DNA of 21,862 nt. Origin: Ministeria vibrans ATCC 50519. Lineage: Eukaryota > Opisthokonta > Filasterea. Shown one piece after another: positions 1 through 11,654 of this stretch (position 1 is the stretch's first letter; every line of letters starts with the position of its first letter). Location of the stretch: the NCBI GenBank assembly GCA_943704425.1, contig CALSCP010001971.1, forward strand, positions 33,828 through 55,689, written 5' to 3'. Both the position numbers and the translations under genes were made by a program. Under the pieces are notes generated by a model. That model searched no databases. It was not told the origin of the DNA and worked only from the letters and a program-made list of their open reading frames with translations.

Positions 1-23
1 AAAAAAAAAAAAAAAAAAAAAAA
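1..23. repeat. Homopolymer A run at contig edge
   Basis: The window opens with 23 consecutive A. On the minus strand this is a T run directly after the readable coding stretch of the first gene. It is either a pyrimidine tract in an intron or the homopolymer that stopped the assembly. Its true length cannot be known here. Confidence 0.9.
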
Positions 24-261
24 CAAGTCTTGAGCGCTCACAACAAAGTCAGCGTCACTCCTCTTCTGCTGGGCTTGCCATTTGGCATAACTAAGCACTG
101 CTTCAGCAGCAAAGGCAACGAGACGCACTGAGATGTCCAGCAAGTCCACAGCGTCCACTTGGTTGCTAGGCGACACATCCACATCATACCATCGCTTCTA
201 GTTTCCGATTCGCCTCGTTTGCAACCATCGGGAACATCTCCTCCTCGTTCAACGATCCCAT
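24..261 (-). CDS. CENPX: Partial CENP-X/MHF2-like histone-fold protein, cut by contig edge
   Basis: In the minus frame running from 197 down to the contig edge there is an uninterrupted helical stretch, starting KRWYDVDVSPSNQ and continuing VDLLDISVRLVAFAAEAV, ending near VVSAQDLF. The order (Val-Ser turn, long helix with F-x-x-E-A-V, Q-A-Q linker, x-x-Q-D-L) resembles the histone fold of CENP-X/MHF2, the partner of CENP-S in kinetochore and Fanconi-pathway DNA repair. That is family resemblance by eye. An ATG at 261 opens a second frame (MGSLNEEEMFPMVANEANRK...) that stops at 184 and overlaps the first by 14 nt. Joining them needs either an intron of about 56 nt ending at the AG at 199-198, with a poor donor, or a 1-nt assembly error. 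The C-terminus lies outside the window. Alternative: another small histone-fold protein. Confidence 0.45.
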
Positions 262-416
262 AACGAGAGCACTCAATAATAATCGATAAATAATAGGAAT
301 AAAAAATATTATTATTATAATGCGTATGCAAAAGTACTAGTACAATACTTCCGTCGTAACTTCAATATGAATATAATTATTATTCTACAAAAAAAAAACA
401 GATACACCTTTAGGCT
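262..416. other. AT-rich spacer
   Basis: This AT-rich spacer lies between the start of the edge gene and the stop of the phosphatase gene, with short A and ATT runs and an 8-9 nt A tract near 390. It must hold the promoter of the minus-strand edge gene and the 3' end of the phosphatase transcript. I see no ORF and no clear core-promoter motif. Confidence 0.6.
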
Positions 417-1443
417 TTAGGCAACCAGCTTGCGCCTCAGCGAAATTTGCTCGTCGAGGAGGAATCCATTGCGTGCGAGGTACACGGCAACGCCGCCGTG
501 TTTCGCGTGAAGCGCATGTAAAAATCGCTGCATTGTCGCAGCACGAGCGCCTTCAAAACTTGGATCAAGTCGAACGCTCGCCAGCTCTTGCCTCATCCGC
601 GCTCGTGCGTCGCCTGCCAGGTTTGTCTGGGTCGCAACATAGTCGGCGACCACTTCTTCGTCGGAAGCACCACACAGCTTGAGTACCAGTGCACAAACCA
701 CTCCCGTTCGGTCTTTGCCATGAGCACAGTGTACAAGAGCAGGTAGGGCAGCGGGCCCGTTGAGTGCTCGCAGGGCTCGTACAATCCCTCGACCACAGTG
801 TTCCAGGAAGCCCTCGTACTGCGCCTCAATGCCCTGCTGATTGATGACACGTTCCACAGCAAAACACTGGGCAAACTGCGTGTTGCACACCTTGTCCAGA
901 AAGTACAGTGGCACAATACTCAGCTTCTCGCAGAGCGATAGTCGTTTGAGAACTGCACACAGTGAATGAGAGGGGAGAAGGATGAGTCGCTCGACGCCCA
1001 ACGACACACGCCCGTACCAAATTGAGCCACAAACGAACTGTCCAGCACGGTAGCAAAGACGACGCGTCTCTTGGGCTCGCGCTGGGCATTGGCGTGGACC
1101 AGGGCGTCGCCGTATTCGTCGTATCGCGCCCATTCCGAGGCGGTGTGCGGCTCAAAGAGCTCACGCAGCGACTTCGAGGCATCCGTGGCCGCAGGAAAGG
1201 GCCCGTGGTAGTCACGCGGACTGCGAAGATCCACAATGGTCCGTATGTCCAGCTTGTCCGTGAGTGTTTCAGCATCTACGAGACACCGGTCAGTTCGCAA
1301 ACGACACTGATCAAAGCACAATCAAAGATGGCACCATCGTCGTTGAGAAAATCGGGTCTTGCACTCCGATACATTAGTCCCGGTTTCATCTTGGTCGTAC
1401 ACCAGGCGACGTCACGAAAGTTGTCGAGAGACTTGAGAGACAT
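417..1443 (-). CDS. Tyr_phosphatase3-family protein phosphatase, 3 exons, 300 aa
   Basis: Exons are 1443-1335, 1275-1018 and 952-417 (minus). Introns of 59 and 65 nt are GT-AG, and the phases match across both junctions (903 nt, 300 aa). The protein starts MSLKSLDNFRDVAW, with the NFRD signature and then MYRSA and DIRTIVDLRSP that open this family. The catalytic P-loop is HC-AHGKDR-TG with Cys at about residue 198 and Arg at about 204, a complete CX5R. The GKDRTG form is typical of the bacterial and fungal Tyr/Ser phosphatase group (Pfam Y_phosphatase3), whose members act on phosphotyrosine or phosphoinositides. Substrate cannot be deduced. No signal peptide or membrane segment is seen, so it is probably cytosolic. 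The gene is divergent from the NOA1-like gene and shares a short upstream region with it. An ATG at 1443 fits because NFRD lies near the N-terminus in relatives. Confidence 0.9.
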
Positions 1444-1670
1444 ATTAAAATGATTAAAAGAGTGACGAATAAGAACAAAATCTAAAAATGCCGGTTGATT
1501 CAGCTCGCAGTTGACAGCTGTAAACTATCAAGCATTGACTATTAACCAATGTCGTCAGTACTCGATTGTCTAGAAAAGTTGAAGGTGCGTGTGTATCAGT
1601 GAAGAGATTGGATTATTTTGAATAGTAGTTAGTTCTCAATAAATGAATAATATTGAATATCAAACTATTC
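1444..1670. promoter_or_regulatory. Short bidirectional promoter region with CCAAT and E-box
   Basis: The 227 bp between two divergent start codons (phosphatase on minus at 1443, NOA1-like on plus at 1671) must carry both promoters. I see CCAAT at 1546-1550 and a palindromic CAGCTG at 1515-1520. No convincing TATA box is seen. A role for these motifs is inference. Confidence 0.45.
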
Positions 1671-2944
1671 ATGCTCTTTTTGCGACGGTCGCTGACTCGG
1701 CTACCGGCCTTGCGGCGGGCTCTCTCGTCCGCCTCGCCCCCCGCTGCCGCCGCCACTCCGCTTCCCTCGCGTGTGTGCAGTGGCTGTGGCGTCGCCATGC
1801 AGACAGCGGACCACACGGCGCCTGGCTTTGTGCCGGCACGTCAACCCAAGCGCAAACGCATCGTGCTGCACGACAAGGAGGGCTCTGCGTCCACCGTCAT
1901 CCCCCTCACACTCGACCAGCAGCTCAAGCTGCTTCATGCCGAGAACATGGACACCCCCGAAGACGCCAAGTCCTTCTTGGGCGACGATCTTCTGCTGCAG
2001 GTGGGGCGCGCCACTCCACACGCTAACCCACTCCTTACTCACTCACTCACTCACTCACTCACACACACACACACACACACACCGCCCCTGCGTAGAGCCT
2101 CCTTTTCGACTCCAAAGACTACGTTGACGAGCTTCCACGCGACCAGCAGGGCGCCAAGCAACGCCCGATCAGAGCAGACGACACAGACGACGCCTTGGCC
2201 GTCGGTGTTGACGAGCTCACGCGCGGCGAAGAACTCGCGTTTGCTTTCAGCGATCAGACGCTGCCGGGCGAAGCCACTGCGATCGACGTCAAAGAAGCAC
2301 TCACAGGCTACGACGAGGCCCTGTCACAGCACGAACAGAGCATTGAGGACCGCCAGGATCACCTTCAGCGTCGCCTGAAGAAGGCCCAAGCCGAGGCACA
2401 GCCGTCCCCACGACCGTCTCAGCCGTCGGACAGTAGGACGCCCGAGAACTCCACGTTAGCGTCGAGCGAAGAAGAGTTGCCGGAAGAGTTGTCCCATTTT
2501 GACTCGCCCGAAGACGAAATGGTGGTGTGCCAGCGGTGCTACCGTATGCGTCACCAGGGCGACGAGGGGCCCGTCCATGTGACTGCACCCGAGATTGGCC
2601 TCAGCGAATTACACGATACACTAAAGAGGGCCATCGAGAGCCCCACCAAGCGCAAGCACGCCGTCGTCCTCCACGTCGTCGATCTCGCAGACTTTCCCCT
2701 CTCCTACATCCGCGACCTCGACAAGCAGATTCCCGAAGACCTCCCGACTATCATTGTCGTCAACAAGGGCGACATCATCGGCACCAAGCACGCCGAAGAC
2801 CCGTACGCCTTCCTTTTTCTTCTTCTCTTTGTTTCTCTCTCTCTCTCTTCTATCATTTTGTTTCTCTCCCTCTCTCCCCTGTATCGCTTTCTTTCTCTCT
2901 CTCTCTCTCTCCCTTATCACTTTCTTTCTCTCTCTCCTTTATCA

Positions 2945-3012
<68 letters not shown>

Positions 3013-4299
3013 CTCTTTTTTTTTCTCTCTCTCTCTCTCCTTCATCACTTTCTTTTTCTCTCTTGTTTTTCTTTCTTGTTTTTCTCTCTCTCTTCTATCA
3101 CTTTGTTTCTTTCTCTTCCTTTTCTCGATCGCTTTATTTCTCCCTTGTCATTCTTGCGTCTTTCCTTCTCTCGTTGTCCGCTTCTTTTGATACCTACATA
3201 CACAGATTCACACTCACGCTCAAATTACCACACTCACACCAAACACATTAAGCACACTTTTGCACACCACACCACACACAATCACACATACTCACACCTA
3301 CCCCAATGACTGACCATGTACATTCTTTTGCAACGTAGAACGGGCCGGATTCGAGCGTGGGTGCGCCAGACGGGTCTCGAAGCGGGCATCACCGACATTG
3401 AGGACTACGCCATGCGCGTTGTGTGCTCACGTAATGGAGCTGGCATTACATCGCTTATTCGCTTTATTCGCAAACTTCGTCGTCATCCTCGTCAAAGCGT
3501 TATTGTCGTCGGACGCACCAACGTCGGCAAGTCGTCCCTCGTCAACCGTCTGCTGCCCTCCTTCCGCGGCCGCGGGCGACGACCCCGTGCGACCACATGC
3601 CATCTGCCCGGCACCACACTCGGTAACGTTGCCTTTACCATTGGCGAGGAGACTTCCATCGAACCCGCCGTCTCGTCCGATGCCAGTCTCAGCGACGTCC
3701 CCGTCATGCTTGACACACCCGGCGCCACCTGTGCCAGCGGCGTCCTCCCTTTCCTCACGCCCCGCGAAGGCGCCCAGCTCGTCGCCAACAAACCCCTCAC
3801 ACCCATCACCTTCTCCATGAAGCCCGGTCGCACTATGTTCCTCGGTAGCATTGCTCGTATCGACTTTCTGCACGGTGCCGACCACGCTTCTTTCACCGTC
3901 TACGCCTCAAGCCACGTTCGCGTCCACGTCACGAACACCAACAAGGCCGACCGCGTCTATGCCAAACACGCTGGCACTCCCATGCTCTCCCCTCCCCACG
4001 GTGGTCCTGATCGTCTTGCCGCCCTCCCCAAAATGTCTTCGCCCACTCCCTACTTGGACATCAAAACGATAGGACCACGCGAGAGCTCGCGCGACATTGT
4101 CTTTGGTGGCCTTGGCTGGGTCGCCGTCGCCGGTCCACGCGACTGTACCCTCCGCGTGTGCGCGCAGCAGCTCAGCGGTCGCGACATCTGTACCCGTCCC
4201 GCCCTTGCGCCCTTTGCCGTGCGCTATCAGGGGCCTCGCATCCGCAGTGGTGACCGTGCCCGTCACTTTGGCAGTGCAAAGGGCGAAAACTTGTTTTAA
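1671..4299 (+). CDS. NOA1: NOA1/YqeH-type circularly permuted mitochondrial GTPase, 3 exons, 665 aa
   Basis: Exons are 1671-2000, 2096-2802 and 3339-4299, with consistent phases (0, then 2+1) and 1998 nt in total. The N-terminus (MLFLRRSLTRLPALRRALSS) is basic and amphipathic, like a mitochondrial presequence. CSGC at residues 36-39 and CQRC at about 255-258 are the two halves of the YqeH/NOA1 zinc finger. The G motifs come in permuted order: G4 NKGD about 333-336, a G5-like SRNGAGI, G1 GRTNVGKS about 404-411, G2-region PGTT, G3 DTPG about 471-474. A C-terminal GLGWVAV block follows. Family members bind RNA and help assemble the small mitoribosomal subunit. The zinc-finger halves are separated by about 215 residues of acidic, low-complexity, partly coiled-coil sequence, far more than usual. 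The ATG at 1671 was chosen because it starts the presequence; the frame upstream has no other ATG nearby. It converges tail to tail with the polybromo gene. Confidence 0.93.
2001..2095 (+). repeat. NOA1 intron 1 with (ACTC)n and (AC)n microsatellites
   Basis: This 95-nt GT-AG intron lies between phase-0 exons. Its middle is an (ACTC)n run followed by about ten AC units, roughly 2036-2082. The acceptor is TAG at 2093-2095. Confidence 0.85.
2803..3338 (+). repeat. NOA1 intron 2: long polypyrimidine (TTTCTC/CT)n tract
   Basis: This 536-nt intron has donor GTACGC and acceptor GTAG. From about 2812 to 3180 it is almost pure T/C (CT, TTTCTC and TTTTC units), then becomes CA-rich (about 3195-3300) before the acceptor. 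The tract has no stop codon for long stretches in any plus frame, so it produces false ORFs. Splicing it out joins the G4 region to the rest of the GTPase in phase. Confidence 0.9.
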
Positions 4300-4588
4300 A
4301 CTCCTGTACCACAAACATTAAAAAATTTCAATTCTTTTTATCAGTATTTCTCCGCTCGCGCTCGAGGCCTTAGAATGTGTTTTTCATGAGCTGTTTGTGT
4401 TGTTTTTCTTCGTGTGCGATTGATAATAAATTCAACATACTTCGACATTAATAATTATTATTACTATCTTTATCTTATAATAATAAACTTGAACAAATTA
4501 TTAATAATAATAATAAAAATTATTATGGTTTTCTTGTTGCTTTTTCATTATTAATTCAACATAATTATATTTTGATGCATTAGCACTG
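4300..4588. other. Convergent AT-rich 3' spacer
   Basis: This 289-bp spacer lies between the NOA1 stop (+) and the polybromo stop (-). It is very AT-rich, with ATT/TAA runs at about 4440-4530. AATAAA-like signals occur on both strands, for example in the ATAATAAA context near 4425 on plus. It probably holds both 3' ends. I see no gene in it. Confidence 0.6.
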
Positions 4589-7500
4589 CTAGTGAAAGAG
4601 CGACGCAACCTGAGCCAGCAACTGGTCGGGTGCAGGTCGGTTGCGCGACGGAAGGGGTTCTTCAGGGGATGCCTCAGCAGCAGCTTGCCCCTCGCCATGT
4701 TCGCGCTCCCGCTGCCGCTGCGCACAAAAGGCACGATAGGCATCCGTAGTGGGCAACGTGCGCGTTGGAGGAAGGCTCACTCGTGACAGAAGTCGCGGGT
4801 GGAAGTCGTCGTCGGCAGCAACGCTCTCTTGTACAAGGTCCAGTGCCCGTTTCACACGCGCCAGCTTGTCCGTGCGCGACGATACCACAATGTCCACAAG
4901 ACTCACACGATCGCCACTGGTTCCTCCGGCCCGCAGACGCAATGGATCACCCACAAAGGGCACCATCTTCAACGAGGGCTGCTGCTGTCGCACCAAATGC
5001 ACATCCCACGGTCCTACCGCGCCCAGTGCACGCTCATCCGCCTCGAGGGGTCGCAGCTCACCACGCTCCACATCGACCGCTCGCTCGCAGACAAACACGT
5101 CGCGAGCACAAAAGTCGGCGGGCCACCGATGCTGCAGCAGGTCCGCACCGAGCACTGCACAGCGTCGCGCAATGTCTGCAACAGTAAACACCGTGAGCGC
5201 CGACGGTGTGGCCACCAGAATCACTTCGTTTGGGTAGAATTTGGCAAAGGGCGGACGATGAATCTCATGAGGTCGCTTCATGGGCACGCCCGCAAACTGA
5301 ATCTGCTTGTCGGTCGACGGTGCCGTCCAAATGGCCACAATGCGCATAAGCGCACCCGCACGCACCAGCGCCACCGTGTCACCCACGGAGTAGGGCACCC
5401 CATTTAGAAAGATGAGCGAGAAGTACTGACACTTGCCAATGTCCGTCTCCTCGTCGAGCGCCGAGTCGGGTGCCGCAGTGCGCACGTCTTGCGGCGCCAG
5501 CATTTTGCTCATTTGCGGTAGTTGCCGCGGACCGAGTCGGTCGCAAGAGGTCGCCACGGGCACACGGCGCAACACGAGTCGTTCGGGACGCGCCTCGAGA
5601 TGCACACGGGACTGTACCGACAACTCTAGTGTCTTGATGCCCACGAGAATCTGACGCTGTTCAACAAAGCGATTCTCGCACAAATAAACATGCTCACTCG
5701 CCAGGCCCACTGGAACCATCTTGACATACTCGCGCGAATGCATCACAAGACACTTGCCCGATAGCAAGGCGACACTGTGGCCCGCAAACAACTGCCCAAT
5801 AAACACCTCCTGTCCGTGGAATGAACGCGCCGTCTGATGATTCGCCTCGGCCGGTCGGTAAAAGTACGTGCCAACGGCCCAGCGAATGCCTCCCGCCCGC
5901 TGGTCTTCAAGAATCTTCTCTAGACACATAATGCGGTGACCCGTTGCCAGACCTAAATCCACATAGACAAAATCGCCGGGAGTGTACGTGACGCCGCTCA
6001 CCATGACCGACGCGACCCCAACCGAATGCTTCAGCGTCTCCTCATCCGCCATCAGATGTTGCAGTGGCTCGCGCTTCAGCTGCACCGCCATCTCCGACGA
6101 GTGTAACACAGGCAGGTTAGTGCACACAAGCTCGTCACGTGCGTCCAGGTACAACTGCTGCAGCGCAATCGAGTCGGCGTACAGCTGCTGATCGGGTGTG
6201 AAGGCACGTCGCGTGTTCTCGAACACCAGGTTCATATCGCGATCAAACTCGAGGAAGTTGTTGTACTGATGGTGTTGCACACGCTCGCGAATGGACGCCA
6301 GGTCCACAGCATCCACCACCAGCGAGTGGTACGCGGGGTCTTCAAGCCGTGTGGGTGCATGTAAAAATCCCGCGGAGAGCACTCGCGGCTCGGGTGTGCT
6401 TTCGGCGACACGACAGGTCAACACCTCGTGCAGCAGGGCACTCACACACGAGTGTGTCGAACGCACATTCTTGCTGGAGTCAATCACCACGCCAAGTTGC
6501 TGAGCGGCACGAGGCATCGACAGCGACAGCAGGCGCACGTCAATCAATTCGGGAGTGTCAACGTTCGCCGAGCGCAACAGCGCTGAGGTAACATGGTCGA
6601 GAGCCGCAAGCATGTCGGCCGCAAAGGCCGCCGCCGACATGTACGCGCCTTGGCGACACTGTTCCACCACACCGTGCACCGTATGCTCATGCTCCACGCC
6701 CGCACTCACATGTGGATTGCCGCTCCCAAAGATTCCGTCAAGTGTCTCCAGCACACGCACACCGTCGCCCGTGCGAAACGACGCCACATGCTGAAGCAGC
6801 GCCGCAATGCACACTTCTTCAATGTTTGCGGTGCGACCTGCAAGATGTACCGCAGCCGAAAACAAGGCGTCCGCCACCGCGTCGTGGCCCACGCACACGT
6901 CCACAAGCGCATTCAACAGCGTCTCCTCGACGGCCACCACACACTGGTAGTCGGTCGAGGCGGGTGGAAACAGCGTCGCTGCCTTGCGTATCACGCTGCA
7001 CACGTCGCGTGTGAAAGCTGCAAGATTGCGGTAATGACCTAGTCGCAGCTTGCAGTGCACTTCGGCAAGTGAGAGAACTCCGACGAAACTGGAACCGCCG
7101 TTGAGTGTCCACAGTGCCTGACACACCAACTGTGCACCGCTGTCGAGACGCTTCGACAAAATCGCGTCCATGACACGCTCCATGCGCACAGACACCTCGC
7201 ACAGATTGCGACGCTCCAACGACGTGAGTGGTGGCAACGCGTTCACTCCCTCCTCCTCCAATTGTTGAAAGAAGGCAGTGTGCACCGTAAGTGTTGCAGG
7301 TACAATCGTGTGCGAGCGCCATCCAGGCAGGTGAACAGCACGCTCGCCATTCAGATTGACCTGTGCCATGTTATTCGTCTCCTCCACAAAGTACGCCTCA
7401 AGCTGGCGCATGAGATCCGCTCGTCCCACGCGAGTCTCGTCCGCACCCACGTTCAAGGCGTCAACACCCAGATCAGCCCCAACGCCACCATTTGTAAACG

Positions 7501-10500
7501 CTGTCGACGACGCGCACCGATCCACCGCAGCGATGCGCAGCACACGGAGAATGTCCGCGTCAAACGCCTCCTCGGTAGTGTACTCGCAGCGCACCAGATG
7601 CTCTTGAACATCCATCATGTCGAGTGGCTGAGACCAGGCACCACGCGCCGTTGGCAACAAACCAAACTCGTCGAGGACACTCTGCTGAAATGCAGGAACA
7701 CAACGAGGCGCAGTCAAAAGGAGCGATGCCATTGAACAGAGTGACTCAGCCCGCTGACGCACCAGTGCAAAGCGCGTGCGCAAACGCCGTTGCAAGGGCG
7801 CATCGCCCGCCGATAGGTCCACAAGACGGTCACGCACGGCCAGGATGGCAAGACGTTCGTCCACAAGACGCTCCATGGTGGCAGCGTCACGTGAAATTGC
7901 CGAAAATATATGCTCGCCACGTTCGCTTCGACGTGCACACTCCTGATTCCACGCCTCCAGCACAGCAATGGTGCGCTTGAGGAGCACCACAAAATCAGAG
8001 AGGGACGCGCACGCACCGCTATCTATACAGCGTTGGAGTGCCCTCAGATCAAGCGGCTCTGCCCAAAGGCTATAGTAGGCGGCAGCGTCGGCGTCGCACT
8101 GGATTTCACTTGCACGCGGCGCAACACAATTGAAGTGAACGTGGCCACCGCTGCCGGCGGTGTCCGCCTGCCATTGTAGTAGCGTTTGCAACAAATCTTG
8201 TTGAAGTTGGACCGCCGTCACGCCACTGCCCAATAGACGTGTGCTGAGTGCCGCTGTACACAGCAGGGGTGGCGCACGCGCAAGATGCGTAGGGAGTGTG
8301 CGTGCCTTCCCACGAGGAGGAGCACTCGAATGTCCGCACGAGCTAGAGGCAAGTGCGTGAGTGGGTGAGACGCGCGTGGTGAGGGGACCAAAGTGCGCAA
8401 CGAGAGGCCACTGTCGCGCAAGAGCCGCTTGGAAGGCCGCGCGAAGGGTGGTTGCATCTGTGTAGATGGCGGAACCCTCCACATTGTACATGGTGGCGTT
8501 GCGGAAAATAAGCATCATGTCTGACTCGAACTGGCCAACTTGCTGGTAGGCGCCGCTGCGGAGACGCTGCTGCACCGTGCGAATGTCCATGGGTGAAGAA
8601 ATGACGCGGTAGTAGTCGGGGTACTCTTCCGCGTCCGGCATCACATTGAAGGCGTCCAGAAGGCGATACCCTTCGCGCGGTTCACGCAGCGTGCCCAAAT
8701 ATGCGAGAATTGCATCACCAATGGCTCGCACAGGCACTGGCATGCTGTACGTCATTGAAGCGTCGGACGCAGCGGCATTGGCAGGGTAGGGCGTGCCGAA
8801 CGACGACGGCTCAACCTGACTGACGAGAGTTCGGGTGTGAATGCGAGGCAACAGATGATCACAGGTGGTCTGAAGGACGGTGAGGAGCGCGGTTGCGGCC
8901 ACGTGAGGGCCCGTGCCCGACGAGTACGCATGGAGGGCGTTGGTGAGGACCGCGCGACAGTCGCGTGCAAACATGGAAAAATCCAGGTAGTGGCCGCTCT
9001 GCAGGCGCTCTTCGACCGTGGCAAAGTCGTTGGCGCTGTCGGCATGGACGAAGAGTGAACGCGGTTTCTCGGCGCCCACCTCATTGGCACTTCGGTGGCG
9101 AAACATGTCAGCAAGTTCGCGACCCGACTCGTCACGATAACACACAATCGTCTTGAAGGCGCGACGACACGCGAGTGCGGTGTCAAGCATACCCGAGTCA
9201 GACGAAGCGGCGGTGCCGCTAGCGCCAATGACGAGTGGACCGTCGGCCGGACCGCCCCCACCGGATCCCGCAGCGCTACTGCCGCCGGTAGCGATGGCCG
9301 TGGCAAGTGCCACTGGGGACAAGTGCTCCTTGCGCAGGCTGGTGAAGAGCGTCTTCATTTCACGCGCGCCCTTGTGTAGTACTGTGTCGGGCGCAAAGCC
9401 ACTGAGCGTGTTGTCAAGCACGCGATAGCAGTCGACAATAAAGCGCCCCGGATTCATGTACTTGCTTCGCTTGAGGCGGTCAAGAATCTTGCCAAAGCCC
9501 AGCGGCTCCTCAGCCATCTGGTAGTAGAGAACGTTGTTCTCGGGATCGGGTGGCGTGAGCATCTCATCGAAGATGCACTCGTCCGCTGGGCCCTTGACTT
9601 CACGCAGTGCGTCAAGAATCAGTCGAATCCCTGCGCGCATTGGCTTGCGCTCAACCGGGTCAATCTCACGAAAGACATCCTGCTCGACGTGCGTCGTCTC
9701 ACCACCACGACGCGTAAACTTGAGATGGGTTGTCTTTGGCTTGCGACCACCACCAGTTGAACCAGCGGCAGCGGCGGCCGCCGCCGCAGCAGCAGCAGTA
9801 GCGCCGCCTGCACCTGCTCCACGCCCGCTGCTCGACAATATTGTGCCTGCTGCGGCGGTCGCTGCGGCAGCCGTAGCCGCTGCTGCACCCATGACAGCGG
9901 AGGCAGAAAGATCACCATCGATGGTAGAGACGCTCGGCATCGAATCTTGTAAAAGTTTGAGTTGTTTGCGTTTGTTGCGGCGAAAGCCATCGCGCAGGGA
10001 ACGCGCATCGTCGTACACCTCGGAGCCAGCTTCATTGAACTCAAAGGCATTCTGAAACATGAGCTGGATGTCTGCGTCAAACTGAGCAAATGACGTGTAG
10101 GCGTCCGTCTGGATGCGACGCTGAATGTCCACAATGTCGACGGGCTGTTGGATAATCTGGTAGTACTCGGGCAGTTCGTCGCGTGTGGGAAGTCGAATGA
10201 AAAGCTCGGCACGCACGCGACCATCTGAGTCGGTCTGGGCGACCATGGCGTCGAGCAAAGTGGTGCACAGGCGCTTGAGATGAATACCAGAGAGATGCTG
10301 AAATACATCGTTTGGGGCGGTCGGGGCACTACTTGCACTCCCAGAGATTCCCTTTGTCAACGGGGGCGCCATGCCCAACGCACGCGAGCCTGCACCAAAC
10401 GACGCTGAGTCCACGCCACCGGTAGGGTTCGTCAGTGGCATAGAGTGGAGCGACAGGGCCACTGCAGAGCCGAGCGGGTTCGTGACGAGCAACGCGTTGT

Positions 10501-11095
10501 TGCCATTGTGGGAGTTGTTGTGGAATTGGCTGCTGCTGTTGGGGGTGGCGGTGGCGGCGGTCGCGGCGGTGGCAGTGTTGGCATTGGTAATGTCGTGACC
10601 AGAGGGAGCACGAGCAGCGCGTCGAGAGCGACGGGCGACGAGATTTTTACGACGCCGTTTGTAGACGGAGGAGAGAGCACGAGCGTCGATTGCGATCTGC
10701 GAACTTGGCTCGTTGTACGTGAGTGCATTGGTAAGCAGCAAGTTGATGTCGTTATCAAACTGCTGGAGGCGCGCGTAGGTGTTGCCGTCGATGCGACGCT
10801 TCACCATGGCCAAGTCGATGGGCTGCTCGATGACGGCGTAGTAGTCGGGCAGCTCCTCTTCCGTGGGCAGCTCGTAGAAGACCTCCGAGAGAGCATAGTA
10901 GCCACCGCTACCGTCCGAGCCTTGTTCGTTGATGAGAGCATCAAAGAGGTCGATGGCAAAGGCCTTGACCTCGGCCGGTGTCATCGACGAGATGCTCGAG
11001 TTGATCGGGAGCGTTGTCTCAAGCAATCGTGTTGCCGTGGCAAGGTCCTGAATAGCCGCAGGAGATGCTGCCTCGGTGGCGGGAACAAGCGGAAT

Positions 11096-11129
<34 letters not shown>

Positions 11130-11622
11130 GTGGAGGCTGGCGACGCAGTGGAAGTGGCGGCAGAGCTGCGACGGTCGCGTTGCGCCGAGGGGGTCCACTC
11201 GCCATAGTCGTTGTCGTCCTGATCCGAAGCAAAGTCGTCGTGAATCACTGGCTTGCGTGCGCGTTTGCGACCCGACGACGACGCTAATGGCGTTGCAGGT
11301 GCGGGCAGAAGATCGGCGCGAAAGGCAAAGAGCGGCGGGGGCGGTGGGGGCAGACGTGCGTTCAGCTTGAGCTCAGCGTATTCGCGCCGGACGCGCGCCG
11401 CATCCCGGCACGCAGCGCTTCCATGCCGGTGGATCACGCGGTAGATGTCAATCGCATTGAGTAGATCCAGTTCAAAGGCATCCACCGACTCGTACGCTTC
11501 TGACGCGACCTACATTCGCCAAAAGAGAGAGAGAACGGTTATTTTTTTTTCGTGTGACCATCTCCAGTGTAACTGCTGGCAAGGAGACCTCAATTTTGCC
11601 TCGTCACTGTGCNNNNNNNNNN

Positions 11623-11654
<32 letters not shown>

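Noticed and set aside
2813-3310. Long Ser/Leu/Phe-rich open frames on plus
   Set aside because: They are readings of the polypyrimidine intron, which lacks stops by composition. Splicing at 2803 and 3338 restores the GTPase in phase.
10445-11287. 280-codon plus-strand open frame antisense to polybromo
   Set aside because: Low-complexity Gly/Ser/Arg/Val composition antisense to a strongly supported coding exon. It is a shadow of GC-rich codon use.
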